Below are positions 22,101 through 34,041 of a stretch of 64,000 nucleotides of DNA, piece after piece. Origin of the DNA: Acanthamoeba castellanii str. Neff (lineage: Eukaryota; Discosea; Longamoebia; Acanthamoebidae); contig NW_004457702.1 of NCBI RefSeq assembly GCF_000313135.1, positions 419,363-483,362 on the forward strand, read 5' to 3'. The notes beneath the pieces were generated by a model that saw nothing but the letters and a program-made list of their open reading frames with translations, had not been told where the DNA came from and did not search any database. The position numbers and the translations under genes are program-made. Position 1 is the first letter of the stretch, and every line of letters starts with the position of its first letter.

Positions 22101-24701
22101 ATTGGGGGGGGGAAGGGGACAAACCTCGTTGAGCACGGGGACCTGCTTCTCGATGGCCTTCTTGATGACGTCCTGGTTCTTGGAGATGCCGTCACGGGAG
22201 GCCACGATGAAGCGGACGCCCGTATTGACTATAAGACCCACCTTACACGTGTCACTCACAACCCGCATACACACGACACACACCGCACACACCGCACACA
22301 CCGCACACACCGCACACACCGCACACACCGCACACACCGCACACACCGCACACACCGCACACACCGCACACACCGCACACACCGCACACACCGCACACAC
22401 CGGGCACGTACGCTTATCGAGGACAGAGCCGCCGTGCTCCTTGATGACCTTGGTCCAGTCGTCGTGGGGCTTGGACAGCTCGCCGAGCAGCACGAATTTG
22501 ACGCCCTCGAACACGGGACCCGAGGGCTCCTCCTCCTCCTCGGACTCGACCTTCCTCCGCTTGGACGACGTCTGGCTCTTGGCCTCGGACGCAGCGCCAC
22601 GCTTGGTGCCCTGCCGCCACCGAATTGAATGCGTGTCGTGTCATATCGTGCCGCGCGTGTCGTGTCGTGTCGTGCTGTCGTACCTTGGTGGCGGCCTTGC
22701 GCTTCTTGCTGTCGTCCTTCATCTTCCCGGCCCACCACTTGGGGTTCTTCCAGGGGAGACGGTCGACCTCGTCGTCCTTGGCCGTGAACGTGCAGCTGCA
22801 ACGAACGAAAGAAGCCATAAAAACAGTAAATACGCACACATAACGACACACACGACACCACACGCACGACACACAAGCACGACACACACGACAGTGATGG
22901 TGGATTCGTGGTGCGCACCTGCTCCACTCGGTGGCCTTGTGCCGGCAGAGGTAGGCGCCGTCCTCGTACGACAACACGCCCTTCTCGCACTTGGGGCACT
23001 GCACAACAAAGAAAAAAAGAAGCGCGGGCGGGAAGCGCGCGTCAGCGGCCTCTTGACATGCGTGCGACCACCTCGTCGCAGCCGACGTACCGTGGGGATG
23101 GCGCCCTTGAGCACGCCCTCGGCAATGCGGTGGGCCAAGTCCTGCGCTCCACCCTTGTCGTACTGCGTGCCCCATGGAATTTGAAACATATTAATTCTAT
23201 TATTTCTAATTATATTTCAACTATTTATTTCATTAAAAATAATAAATCATAAGTCATAAAAATGAAGTAGTAGTGCGGGAAAGGGGTACCTGCTCGTTTT
23301 TCTGGAGGACCTGCTTCATTTCGTTGGTGGAGAGCCGGTCGATGATTTTGTCCTTCAGCTCCCACAGCTTGGTGACGTAGTCATCGCCTCCCTCTTCCTC
23401 TTCCTCCTCTTCCTCTTCGTCGACCTCCTCCTCCTCCTCTTCCCCATCCTCGCCGCCGTCTTCGCCCGCCTCGGCGAGGGCCTCCCTGAGGCGCTCCTGG
23501 AGGTCGGCCTTCCGGCCCCGCGTGTCGAGCTCGCGCCTGCGCAGCTCGGCCTTGAGCTCGTCCACCTTCATGTTGTCCGGGTCGATCGTCGGCGCCTTCT
23601 TTTTCTTCTTGACCACGACCTTGGCCTTCTTCTTGGGCGGCTCATCAGACTCGGTCGTCGTCGACGCACTGCTCTCGCCGGCGGCTTCGTCATCGGCCTT
23701 GCGCTTGACTGCCGACGAATCGCCCTCGCCGGTGAACCGCTTGATCTTGGGCTGGTCGGCCGGGCGCAGGAGATCGAAGCCCTTGAGCGACGCCGACGAC
23801 TTGACGTCCTTGCGCTTGTCGAAGAAGCACGACGCGTGGTGCCACGTGTAGTACTCGCCTGCACCCACATAAACCGCGTTATTTATTTATGTAGTTATAT
23901 TTATCTTATTTTATTTTATTTTTTAAAACGTAAAATAATACAAAAAAACAAAATGAGGCGTGGCTGGGTACCGTCGAACTTGGAGGAAGGCTCGAGGATG
24001 CCGATGCGAATGGTGTCCTTCTCGATGTTGGTCTTGCAGTGCACGCATTTGGCCCTGATGGTTGGGTTGTCGTCGTCGCCGACGAGAGAGTGAGTTCACA
24101 GTTGCGCACAGAGCGGAGGCGTGGAGTGAGCGTTACCGGCTGCTCTTGGCGTATTCGATCTTGAAGTCGCCGCTGCCCGACGCGCCTGCGGCCGCTGCGC
24201 CCGAATCGCCCCCCTTTTCACCTTCGCCGCCGGCGTCGCCACCTGCAGCCGCAGCCGCCGGGGCCGGCTTGTTCTTATCCAGGAATTTCTTGATCTTGGG
24301 CTGGTCCGTCGGCCTGCCGTCGGCACCACGAGGGAGGGTGAGAAAAAAATAGATTATATTATATTATATTATTGTTTATATTATTATTAATAATGTTAAT
24401 AATGGGCGGTACCGCAGGAGGGAGAAGTTCTTGATGGAGTTGGGGTCGTGCACGTCCTTGCGCTTGTCGAAGAAGCACGACGTATGGTGCCACGTGTAGT
24501 ACTCGCCTGGTTTGTTTAAAATCAAACAAATTATTAACTAATCTAAAATAAATCGCACAGACCGGGAGCAGTGTGTTTGGCACCGTCAAATTTAGAACTG
24601 GGTTCGAGGATTCCGATGCGGATAGAGTCCTTATCGATCGCCATCTTGCAATGCACACATTTCGAGCGTGCGCTCTTCGCGTACTCAATAGAGAACGACA
24701 T
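19122..24701 (-). CDS. PARP1-type poly(ADP-ribose) polymerase with two zf-PARP fingers and a SAP-like motif
   Basis: Nuclear DNA-break sensor that makes poly(ADP-ribose) from NAD. Domains in order: zf-PARP1 from ATG 24701 ([13 protein letters not shown]...[17 protein letters not shown]); zf-PARP2 ([13 protein letters not shown]...[17 protein letters not shown], about 24150-23750); a SAP-like motif ([19 protein letters not shown], about 23570-23480); an acidic run; PADR1 with its zinc ribbon ([20 protein letters not shown], about 22990); BRCT ([20 protein letters not shown], about 22500); WGR ([10 protein letters not shown], about 21430); the helical regulatory domain (about 20920-20290); and the ART domain. 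Catalytic H, Y and E are present in [19 protein letters not shown] and SHNEF|IVYDVAQ, the last split by an intron. The final exon ends KFNHKW and TGA. About 20 exons; several introns are repeat filled (22278-22402). Borders of some exons are approximate. Confidence 0.92.
22278..22402. repeat. Heptamer array (ACACCGC)n in a PARP intron
   Basis: About 17 near-perfect tandem copies of a 7-bp unit CACACCG, filling the intron that splits the BRCT-coding region. Confidence 0.95.
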
Positions 24702-25313
24702 CTTTCGCCAATTGTTCGCACAACAAACAAGGAGACAAAAGCTGCCCGGTTGTCCTAATGTTTTTTTCCTCGAAAACTTAAGGTGAAAAAAAAATTAAAG
24801 TTGTTCGTATTACCTATTTTGCACAACCCCTCTGAGCCAACACTACACCATTGCATCCAAGGTTGGCAGCATGATGTTTGCCTTCCCTCACCTGCACTGC
24901 CACATGACCCAGGCCAGAGAGGCATGCACCACTGTGTGTCGACATGAAATGTCGTATGCAGTGAACGAGTCCCATAACTGGCGTGGACTGGAAGGGGTAC
25001 AAATGGGGCGGGTGAGCTGCGGGTTCGGCACTATAAACAACTCGGACATCGTTTAGATAGAAGAGTTCAAAGTCTAAAGTCCTGAAAGGACTTGCCGACA
25101 CTGCTCTGTATTCCCAGAAGCGGTTCGGTTCCCCTTCCAACCAACAACAAAACCCCTTCTCTCACCCAAGTGCAATGTACTGGCTACAAGGCAGTCTCTT
25201 CTTGTGTGGTTATGTTTCAAGCAACAACAAGTGAGGATGCAAGGTCACAATGTGGAGGTTGAATCGTTTTTGGGTACACCAGAGGGTTGGACTAGGGGTG
25301 GGGCGAAGGGGGC
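24702..25313. other. Intergenic between PARP 5' end and C2-protein 3' end
   Basis: No gene is supported. It should contain the PARP promoter. A plus-strand TATAAA near 25030 faces away from PARP and has no recognisable gene downstream on that strand. An unannotated short transcript is possible but unsupported. Confidence 0.45.
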
Positions 25314-26611
25314 TCAGTAGGGCCTGGGTGGCTGCTGTGGATAGCCACCGGGCTGTTGCGTGGGATATCCCTGCTGCGGAGGTGCGAAGCCCTGGGGCGG
25401 GAGGCCGTAGCCCGCCTGCGGAGGCGGCATGCCGCCCTGCGGGAAGCCAGCGGTCGGGCGCTGCTGCTGAGGCGGCATGCCGCCCTGGGGGAAGCCACCG
25501 TAGGCCTGCTGCTGCTGCTGCAGGGGCATGCCGCCCTGCGTGGAGGGATAGCCCTGTTGCTGGGGCGGGAAGCCGCCGGCCGGGTGCTGCTGAGGAGGAA
25601 AGCCGCCGGTCGGGTGCTGCTGGGGCGGATAGCCGCCGTAGGCCTGTTGCTGGGGCGGATAGCCACCGTAGGCCTGTTGCTGGGGCGGGAAGCCGCCGGG
25701 CTGCTGCTGGGGAGGGTAGCCGTAGGCCTGCTGCTGGGGCGGATATCCGTAGGCCTGCTGTTGCTGGGGTGGGAAGCCGCCATAGGCCTGCTGCTGCTGA
25801 GGCGGGAAGCCTTGCTGCTGCGGTGGCATCTGCTGGGGAGCGGCCACCTTTGGCCGGCCATCACCAAAGATCACCTGTGCGCCAGCAAAGAGGGAAGAGG
25901 AGGCTCATGAGTGATGGGCTCGCGAAAGAAGAGAGAAATGGAGAATGAAGGTACGCGTACCTTGATCTGCAGGGCGGCACTGGAACCGCCCTTGACGGAG
26001 TTGAGCGGGACCCACTCCTCGACGGTGCCGGCAGAGGCGTACTTGGCGATGGGGAGCAGGTTGCGAGTGAGGAGGTCGTTGTTGGAGAAGCGGTCCCAGT
26101 CGTAGACGTCGACCCGGATCGAGTCGGTGCTGGGGTTGAAGCTGCTCGGGTAGAATGTGAAGGTCTCACCTGTACACCACACCGCACGCACGGCCAAGCT
26201 CGTTCATTAGATGGTTGATGTATTAACTTTATACACGCTGTTTTTGGTCTTGGTCTCGTACCCCAGTAGGGAGTCAGGGTCTTCTTAATAGTCTTGGTCT
26301 TGTGGGAGACACCGTTGACGTACAGTTCAACATACCTAGAGGAGAGAAAAAAGAAGATTAGTACGTTGCATCGGCGCATGCAACGCTTGCATTGCACACT
26401 GTGGTGGATCGAGGTGGGCGGCGTACGGGTCGGTCTTGCCCGTAGCGTCAGCAACCGGCAGGTCTCGCGCCTGTACAACTACGATGGGGGGAGGGGTGAT
26501 GAGAAATCACACTTTCGTAGATCTGTGCGCGCAGTAGGCTGCAGGGCAAAGCCCCGCCGAGAGTCAACAACACAAGAAGAGTTCACACCAACCTGTAATC
26601 TGGAGAGCCAT
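25314..26611 (-). CDS. C2-domain protein with GYPPQQ-repeat tail
   Basis: N-terminal C2 domain split over about four exons. It runs MALQIT|VVQARDLPVADATGKTDP|YVELYVNGVSHKTKTIKKTL|ETFTFYPSSFNPSTDSI, then VDVYDWDRFSNNDLL. The paired Asp positions (ADATGKTDPY and YDWDRFSNND) are the usual calcium-ligand loops, so calcium-dependent membrane binding is likely. The last exon (25314-25874) is about 185 residues of low-complexity GGYPPQQQAYGG-type repeats rich in Pro, Gln, Gly and Tyr, resembling tails of amoebal and plant C2 or annexin-like proteins. The start is ATG 26609-26611 and the stop TGA 25314-25316. A single C2 plus XYPPX tail suggests a peripheral membrane adaptor; no enzyme domain is present. 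Confidence 0.85.
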
Positions 26612-26778
26612 GGCCTGCTGGTGGTGTTGGATGTTTGCTTGGTTTGCTTTTCTTCTTGAACGTTGTCGGGTTGAAGGTCGCTTGGTGCTTGATTAGGTAA
26701 AGAGAAAGAGAGAAAAGGGAAAAGGGTCTTGGAAACGCCCTGGACGAGCAGGCCGTCGCCGTAACGACGGCTCCGCGG

Positions 26779-27033
26779 TCAGGAAGCGAGGGGCACACCG
26801 CGACCACGGCCCTTCCATATGTAGGCGCCATCGTGGGTGGCGCTTTTCTTGGTCTTGAGTACGATTCGGCCCTCGCGCCGCTTCTCTCGCTGTGTGAAGT
26901 CCCACACGATCAGGTTCTTGTCCTTGCTGCCCGACACGATCCGCCGGGAGTCGAACTGCAAACACATCACCGCGTCCGTGTGTCCTTCAAACCCAAAGAG
27001 CGCGCACCACCAGTCAGTGCCTCTGTGGATTTG

Positions 27034-27070
<37 letters not shown>

Positions 27071-29068
27071 GTGTGGTGTCTGGCCTGGCTTACCTTTGAG
27101 GGTCGTGAGACATTTGCCGGTGTGCATGTCCCACAGCTTGATGGTCTCATCGAAACCACCCGACGCCATCTTGGAGTCGTCAAACTTGAGGCAGCGCACC
27201 CAGTCGGTGTGACCCTTGAGCGTGTGTAGACACTGGCCAGTGTTGACGTCCCATAGTTTGATTGTTCTGTCGTTGGAGCCGCTCATGATCTTGTTTTTGT
27301 CGAACTGCAAGCAACGAATCGAATGCGTATGTCTAGATGTTGGGGGCAGACGTCAGACCAAGAAGATGACGCCGCAAGCCCTCTCGGAGGCGTAGCGTAC
27401 CGCTGGAGCGTCATGGTGCACACGCCGGTTTGCAAGTCCCACACGCGGATTGTCTTGTCGTTAGCTCCCGAGACCAACCGATTGCCCTCGAACTGGAGCG
27501 ACCACACACGGCCAGTATGGCCCTGCAGTGTCGCCTGTGGACCACGACATAATCCAACACCTATTAGCCGGCAACGATACGAGCGCACCGCACACGAAGT
27601 CTTAACGCGAACTAATAATAATCATCATCATGATAAGTACCAGACACTTCCCGGTCACGGGGTCCCAGACTTTGATGGTGTTGTCGGCGCTGCCGGTGAC
27701 GATGCGATCTTTGTCGTACTGGAGGCTCATCACCGCGTCCGTATGACCAGTGAGCCGCTTGGTGCACTTGATCCCGGCCTCGTCCCCGCTCTGGTCCAAG
27801 TCCTGCCACGAATCTGTGCATCGTTCATCATGAGACCGCTAGAACCAAGGGAATGACACACGACACACGACACGCCCACCAACGCACGACGCACACGACA
27901 CTCAACACACACCTCGGTCTCGGATTTGCCAGATGCGCACAGTTTTGTCGGCGCTTCCAGAAACTATCTTCTCGTCATCGTGCTGGAGGCAGTACACCGA
28001 GTCGGTATGCCCTGGGGTGCCCACGCAACAAAAGTGAGTGTTGGCTCGCGATCGTCCGTGTGTGCGCTCGTATCAAAAGACTTGAACGAAAGAAGGAAAA
28101 GAAAGACAAACCTGAGAGGGTGTGTTTGCATCGTCGGGTCTTGAGATCCCACACTCGAATCTCCCTGTGCCCGCTGCCGGTGATGATGTTGCGGTTGTCG
28201 AACGACAAGCACAGAACGGGACCTGCGACGAGCGTGGGCGGTTAACAACATTCCAGTGCTGTCGTGTCGTCAGACCGGTGAGCAGCAGCAACAGCATACC
28301 GGAGTGGCCCTGGACCGTCTTGATGGCGTACTCGCCGGTCTTCCAGTGCCTTTCCACCTTCTGGCGCTCGACGAAGTAGTTCTTCCACGACGTCTCGTCG
28401 GTGGGGTACGACGAGCGCTGCTTTCGTCTGCTGGCCCACTTGACACCGTACAGGCGCCGCCACAGCTCGTCGTCATCCGCGAGCTGCTTGTGGTGCTGGT
28501 GTGGCCATTGTCAAGTTGGGTGAGCCAGATATTGCAGAGAGAGGGCCTGTGAAAGAGGTGGTACATTGCTAAGGAGGGCGACCGTGTTGAGCTCGCTCTC
28601 ACTGAGGTAGGACATGATGTGCAGTTCCACCTCTACACGGGCCGCATCAACGCGCGTGAGTAGAAATCCAAAATCAATAAAATAAAATAAAATAAAATAA
28701 GAATGCATCAAGTAGAGGCAGGCGGACCTCGAGGCAGCACAGAGAAGTAGCCAGCAGAGGCGGCAGGTGGAGGCACGCTGTGGTCCGCCTGTGCATCACA
28801 TGAGGCGAACAGCGTTGTAATGGCAATCTTTGATGGAGGTAGTAGGCAGGTAGTAGTAGTAGGCAGGTACCAGGAAGGAGAGGAAGAAGTTGGCCCTGTC
28901 GAATTGGATGGAGAGCTCCTCCTCCAGCATTTGAAACATCGAAAGAGAATCGGCAAAATAGGCGTGCACGCAGTTCTCAGATGCGAACTCGGACAGATCC
29001 TCCATGAGCGACTTGATGAGCGACACCTTGTGGTGTAGCACCTGAGCCACTCCTGTCAGACCACTCAT
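26779..29068 (-). CDS. F-box-like WD40-repeat protein (probable SCF substrate receptor)
   Basis: N-terminal helical region from ATG 29068 ([20 protein letters not shown]). Then an F-box-like segment ([23 protein letters not shown], about 28640-28560) leads into [19 protein letters not shown]. At least seven WD40 blades follow, for example [96 protein letters not shown] and [15 protein letters not shown]. This FBXW7-like layout recruits substrates to an SCF ubiquitin ligase in cytosol or nucleus. Many small introns separate the blades, one holding a (GT)n run (about 27036-27070). The stop is TGA 26779-26781 after a basic tail. The propeller is certain; the F-box is weaker but correctly placed. 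Confidence 0.85.
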
Positions 29069-29377
29069 GATGATCCCTCAGATCCTTCGACGTGTAAGGC
29101 CTTTTGATTGCTGAATAATGGAGCTGAACAAGCAACGCGAACAGCTCCAAGTCACCAACACGTCCGTTGCTTCAAGGTGCAAAAGAGCACAAGAAAGTGA
29201 AAAAAGACAAAAACAAGCAAGAAAATGGCTTTTGGAATTTGTAGAATGGGTACGGCAAGAAGCCCACTTGATGGCGCCTCGTTGAAATTCCTGCGCCATA
29301 CAACAACGTTTCTTATTTTCTCTTTTGTATTATTTCACATTTTTTGATTCCACAACGATCGTTTCCACACTGAGAGA
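29069..29377. promoter_or_regulatory. Short divergent promoter region (F-box/WD40 and GcvH)
   Basis: A 309-bp gap between two divergent start codons, with AT-rich stretches toward the GcvH side (29310-29345). It must carry both promoters. No specific motif is claimed. Confidence 0.5.
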
Positions 29378-30238
29378 ATGAGGCGCACCGCTACCCTGCT
29401 CAAGACCCGCCCCGTCTCCCACCAGCGACTGTCCACCGCTTCCGCCGGTCTCCTGAAGCCTTCTTCCGCTTGGGCCTTCCTCGCCTCGCGGTCGTACTCC
29501 TCCAACGGTAAATCCTCCGTTGGCATTGACCGCCGTCCTTCCCAACGCTTGAACTTTCCTGTCGTCTGATCATCCCATTGAAGCGCAGCGAGAGCAAATT
29601 TTCATTTACTTCATTTCTGAACGATTTTTTAATAGTGCCGACGGATCTCAAGTACACCAAGTCGCACGAATGGGTGCGCATGACCAACGGCGTGGCCACG
29701 ATCGGTATCACTGACCACGCCCAAGAGGCCCTCGGCGAGGTGGTCTTTGTCGACCTGCCCGAGACCGGTGCCACCTACGGCCAGAAGGTGCCGCCCCCTT
29801 GCGGCCGCACATTTCAAGCGCGAATGATTCATGAATTTAAATGTGCAGGAGTCGTTCGGTGCTGTGGAGTCGGTCAAGACCGTGTCCGACATCTACGCGC
29901 CCGTCGGCGGTGAGGTGGTTGAGGTTAACGCGGTGCGTTTCTTCTTCTTCTTGTAGCCGAGCGCGTTCAGCGAGCTCACCACACTTCTTTCATCTGTGCG
30001 AGTAGGACCTCAAGGACAAGGGCTCGGTGAACATCAACAGCGATCCCTACGGCAACGGCTGGATGGTCAAGCTCAAGGTCAGCAACCAGGCCGAGCTCAA
30101 CGATCTGCTCGACGCCAAGGCCTATGAGGTTCGTTCTTCTCTCCTTCTCTTCAAACCATCATCATCCAGCGTCAACATGTTGGCTCATTCTCACGAGACT
30201 TTCCGATGCAGGAGCACTGCGCCTCGGAGGCTCACTAA
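29378..30238 (+). CDS. GCSH: Glycine cleavage system H protein, mitochondrial
   Basis: Lipoyl carrier protein that shuttles the aminomethyl group between P, T and L proteins in the mitochondrial matrix. Five exons (29378-29507, 29636-29787, 29849-29932, 30006-30128, 30212-30238) give 171 residues, the usual size. The first 43 residues are Arg/Ser/Ala rich with no acidic residues, a typical mitochondrial presequence. The mature part has [30 protein letters not shown], the lipoylation motif [16 protein letters not shown] (Lys about residue 104), and the C-terminal NPYGNGW-type [14 protein letters not shown]. All introns are GT-AG and in phase. Confidence 0.97.
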
Positions 30239-30447
30239 GCTGCGTGTGGTCGCGTCATCGCGTCTTGTTGAATCGCAAGGTGCACTGATGTCATCGTCAC
30301 GTAGCACTAATAAACAACTTTTATCTCTCGCCGATCACTCGCCAAGAAGAAAGAAGAACAGTGGACGTAGCAGAACGTACGACAACGTTTTGCTTGTGGG
30401 CCACAGCCACACATAAGTATCTGTACAACAACAACAACTGGTTTCTC

Positions 30448-31856
30448 TCAGAACCACAGGTTGTCTTCTTCGTCTTCATCCTCGTCGTCGTAGTCGCCCT
30501 CACCCTCGCCCTGGCTCCACCCCACGGCCTGGTCTCCGACGCCATCGACGAATTCGACCAGGATCTCGCCCTCGGGCGCGACGCCCCAGGTGGCATTGCG
30601 TGCGGCGTTCTTCTCCAACGAGAAGGAGACCACGCGGAAGTAGTCCGTGTACTTGCCCGTCCCCCACATCTCCAGCAGTTCGTCGGTGAGCTCCTGCATC
30701 CTCCTCTCTCGCCCTGTCCACATCCTTCAGTCACACACACCACACACCACCACACAGTAACCGCACACGCAGACATTCAGTACCCTCGCTCTTCGGAAGG
30801 CTGGTGAGCCTGGTGAGTTCCCGCTGGATCACAGCAAGCCGGCGTCGTCCGGCGTCGGCGCTGCTGTAGGCACCGGAGCCCGGCGTATGTTGCGTCTCAT
30901 CTTGGAACTCATCGTAGTCCAGGTCGGCCAGCAGCCAGCCGCCCCCCACACGCTCCTCTTCCTCGCGGTAGAGCGCGTCCAGGTGGTCTGTCGTTCGTTG
31001 TCAGAACGCAGCCACACCATCGCACACGCACCACCGCGCATACCGCACGCAGCGCACGCACCGATTTCGGGAAGAGGGTCGTGGCCAGCGGTAGAGGTCC
31101 GTGCCTTGATGGCGTGCACCTTGCGCATGAGGCGGTGAAGAGTCTCGAGCTTCTCCAGGTACAGCTCGCGAGCCTCCTCATAGTCCTCGGCCTGTGCCCA
31201 CGCTCCTCCGTTGTCGCGGTCTTCGCTCGTAGCTGCGGTCCCGAAGTGCTCCTCCTGGCCCTGGCCCAGACCAGCGCTGCTGCTGTTGCCGTCTGCACCG
31301 CCGTCGACCTCGTCCGTAGCAGGTTCGACTTCGCGGTTCGCTTGCCGGGGCTGGCCAGCCTCCGAGCCTTGCGCGGTGCCATGGTCCTCGGCACCCATGC
31401 CGCCGCCGAAGTGGTCGTGCTGGCTCTGCCCCTCGGCTACGTAGCGACCAAACGACAGATAAAGATTGATTTGCATCTTGGACAATCGAAGTAGTGGCAA
31501 GAAAAAGTACCTGCGAAAGCGGCTGGTGGTAGGTGTGGCGTGGTGTGGGCGAGGTAGTCGACGATGGCCACCATGCGATCGGCCAACGCATTGAAGCGAT
31601 TGAGAGGTCCTTGCAGCTCCATCACTTGGGCGAGCGTCATCGCCGCGTGAACATCGTAGGCTTCGGCCAGGTCGTCCTCCACGTTTTGCATGGCCGCAAG
31701 ATGCATGCGGAGGGCGTGCAGACAATCTTCAGATGTGTGGCAATCTACTGCCGTCTCTCCACTCGCTGATGACATGCTTGTGACGAGGAGGCAGGCAACG
31801 ACCGCCAGGCACGCAGGGAAGACGCTACGGAGGCGCCATCGTTGCCGCATCTCCAT
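30448..31856 (-). CDS. Secreted or lumenal protein of unknown function
   Basis: Several exons on the minus strand. The N-terminus (MEMRQRWRLRSVFPACLAVV then ACLLVTSMSSASG) is a classic signal peptide. A helical stretch follows with early cysteines (DCHTSEDCLHALRMHLAAM) and more helices (LQGPLNRFNALADRMVAIVD). A polar Gln/Gly/Asp-rich spacer (about 31440-31220) comes next, then a coiled-coil-like piece (YEEARELYLEKLETLHRLM), GGWLLADLDYDEF, and a more globular C-terminal part (MQELTDELLEMWGTGKYTDY, RVVSFSLEKNAARNATWGV). The end is very acidic, then NLWF and TGA at 30448. No family is recognised. Exon borders are approximate and the start could also be the second ATG (31850). Confidence 0.65.
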
Positions 31857-31915
31857 AATTATGCAAACGAGATACAACAAGTTCTGTACAAAAGAGATTT
31901 ATTAAAATAATAATT

Positions 31916-32955
31916 CTACGAGTCCAGCACACACACCACCGCTCGAGGGCACAAGCCCGCCTCCTCCAGCGTTGCGTCCCTGTGCCGAGATCGAGCAGGT
32001 CAGCCACCGACACGCGACGCACACGACACGCACACGCACGCACACGCACGCACACGCACACACACAGACTACAGGCCCGATACAAGCGCAGGCCTTATAG
32101 AGTGCGTACCAGTTGGTGAACTTCTTCTGCGGGTAGGTGGTGGCGAGCGAGTAGTTGGGAGGCAGGTAGCGCTCCGGCCGTAGCTGCTCCTCTCGTTCTT
32201 CGCCGTCTCCCTGTTCGACCTCTTCGCTCTGCGACTCCTCGCCCTTGCTGTCCGGTCCACCGATGACCTTCTCCTTCTCCTTCTTCTTCATGCGCTGCAC
32301 TCGATCGGCAGCTTCGTCTTCCTGCTTGGCCGCCTCGAGCAGCCGCAGGTCGACAAAGTGCTTGACGTCGCGCAGCGTGTTGTCGCCCCAGAACCGACGC
32401 TCGAGTCGCGACCCGTTGGCGAGCCGGATGACCAGCGCGCACACCTTGCGGCCGCCGGCCTCGACCGAGCTCGAGTTGGTGGGCGCCGCCACCTCCGCCG
32501 GCACGAGCTCCCTGAGCTGCGCGATCTCGCTGTCGCGCTTGAGCTCGAGCGAGAACCGCAGGGCCGCGGTCTCGGCCACCGCCTCCTCTCGCAGCTCGGC
32601 CTCCTCCTCGCGTCGTCGCTGCTGCTCCTCCTCCTGCCGCCGCCGCCGCTTCTCCTCCTCCTCGCGCTCGCTCTCCCTGATCTGGTCCATGAGGAGCGTC
32701 TCCTGGTACTCCTGCTCCTGCTGCTCCCGCAGCGCGCGCCGCTCCTGCTCCTCGGCGTCGCGTCGGCTCTCCTCCATGGCCCTCAGCAGTCCGTCGTCCA
32801 TGCCGTTGGCGCTGCCGCCGCCGTCGCTGCTGTCCGCCTCTGGTACGGCCGGGGGCCGGTAGTGCGCCGGCTGCTCGTTGGCCGCGAGAATCGCATCATC
32901 CTCCACAGCCTGGATCTCTCTGTCGTTGGCTTGCCACGTAAGCCACACGCACGCA

Positions 32956-32990
<35 letters not shown>

Positions 32991-33762
32991 CCACACGCAC
33001 GACACACACAGCACACGCACACACAGGGTACCTGGCGAGCTGGCTGTCGGTGAGGCCGCCGAAGAAGGGCCGAGGCCCGGGCGAGGGCGGGACGGGGTCG
33101 CGTAGCCACGGGAGGGGAGGTGACGATGTGACGATGGGCAGGGGTCCCGCGGGCGGCGGGCTCCACCAGCTCGGGTGGTGGTGCTGCTGGCCAGCGCCGA
33201 GCGGGTTGAACGGGTTGAGCCCGACGATGGGCGGAGGGAGGATGGAGAGAGGAGCAGAGGGCGGCAGCAGCAGCGGTGGTGCCGAAGCTGCAGGGTGGTC
33301 GTTGTTGGAGGCATCTTCATCGACTTCATCTTCTTCTTCCTGCAGCTGCCGTGCCAGGAGCTCGTCGTTCTGGGTGTCCATCTCGCCTACGTCCTCCAGC
33401 TCATCTGGCCGCAGATCTGATGTATCGAGAATTTTGTCGAATTGGAACCTGGTGGAAGGCGAAGGTGCGCGAGCGGCGCACATGGCTCGATTTCGAGGAA
33501 GTTGCTCACCTTCATCGATCAGCTCTTCGAAGGATGTGGCTTCCTCGTCGAGCTCCCTCTCCTGCCGTTCGTGCTCGAGCAACTCGTTCTCGCTCATCGC
33601 CAGTGCCATCTGCATCTGTTCATCCTCGGTGAGATTGCTGCCATCATCAACCGATGCAGCTGCGGCACGTAATCGCGCTCCGTTGTGCATGGCCTCTCGT
33701 TCTCGGTTGAAATCCTCTCTGGCCTTGCTCACCGCTCCGGCGATTAAACCCAGCAGTTCCAT
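31916..33762 (-). CDS. UIM/UBX-domain protein (probable p97/Cdc48 cofactor)
   Basis: N-terminus from ATG 33762 (MELLGLIAGAVSKAREDFN). A ubiquitin-interacting-motif-like EDEQMQMALAMSENEL follows, then a second acidic LLARQLQEEEDEVDED segment and a Pro-rich region. A third UIM-like DDGLLRAMEESRRDAEE leads into a long Glu/Arg coiled coil (about 32760-32560) as in FAF1/UBXD8 proteins. The C-terminal UBX domain reads ALVIRLANGSRLERRFWGDN, TLRDVKHFVDLRL, YLPPNYSLATTYPQKKFTN and a last exon TLEEAGLCPRAVVCVLDS ending TAG 31916-31918. Ubiquitin-binding plus UBX predicts delivery of ubiquitinated clients to Cdc48. An AATAAA on the coding strand lies just after the stop (31898-31903). No UAS thioredoxin fold was seen. 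Confidence 0.8.
32955..33030. repeat. (CA)n/(CACACG)n intronic repeat
   Basis: CA-rich array in the intron between the Pro-rich region and the coiled-coil region of the UIM/UBX gene. Confidence 0.85.
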
Positions 33763-34041
33763 CGTACCGCCACTGTTCAAGAAGAGAGTCAAGACAACGA
33801 ATCCCCTGCTCAATCCTGCGCCGCAGTGACGACGGCCCGAAATTGCCCTCAACCCGAAAGTACCAACACTGGCGTTGTGTTCGGCGGAACGAGAGTGGTG
33901 GCTGACGTGGCGGCTTTTTCAGCACCTTGATCAAGGGGGGGTGGGGGGCAAGAAACCTGGTCTTTACGGGGTGATGGCGATAGAGTTGGGAAAGAACAGA
34001 GTTGTGCAGACGAACACACTCATGTATGAATGAATGGCTGA

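Noticed and set aside
22262..22402. CRISPR-like regular repeat array
   Set aside because: Units are 7 bp with no spacers, inside a eukaryotic intron.
25292..25867. Alternative frames over the GYPPQ repeat exon
   Set aside because: The repeat keeps several frames open. Only one frame continues the C2 domain through the splice site.
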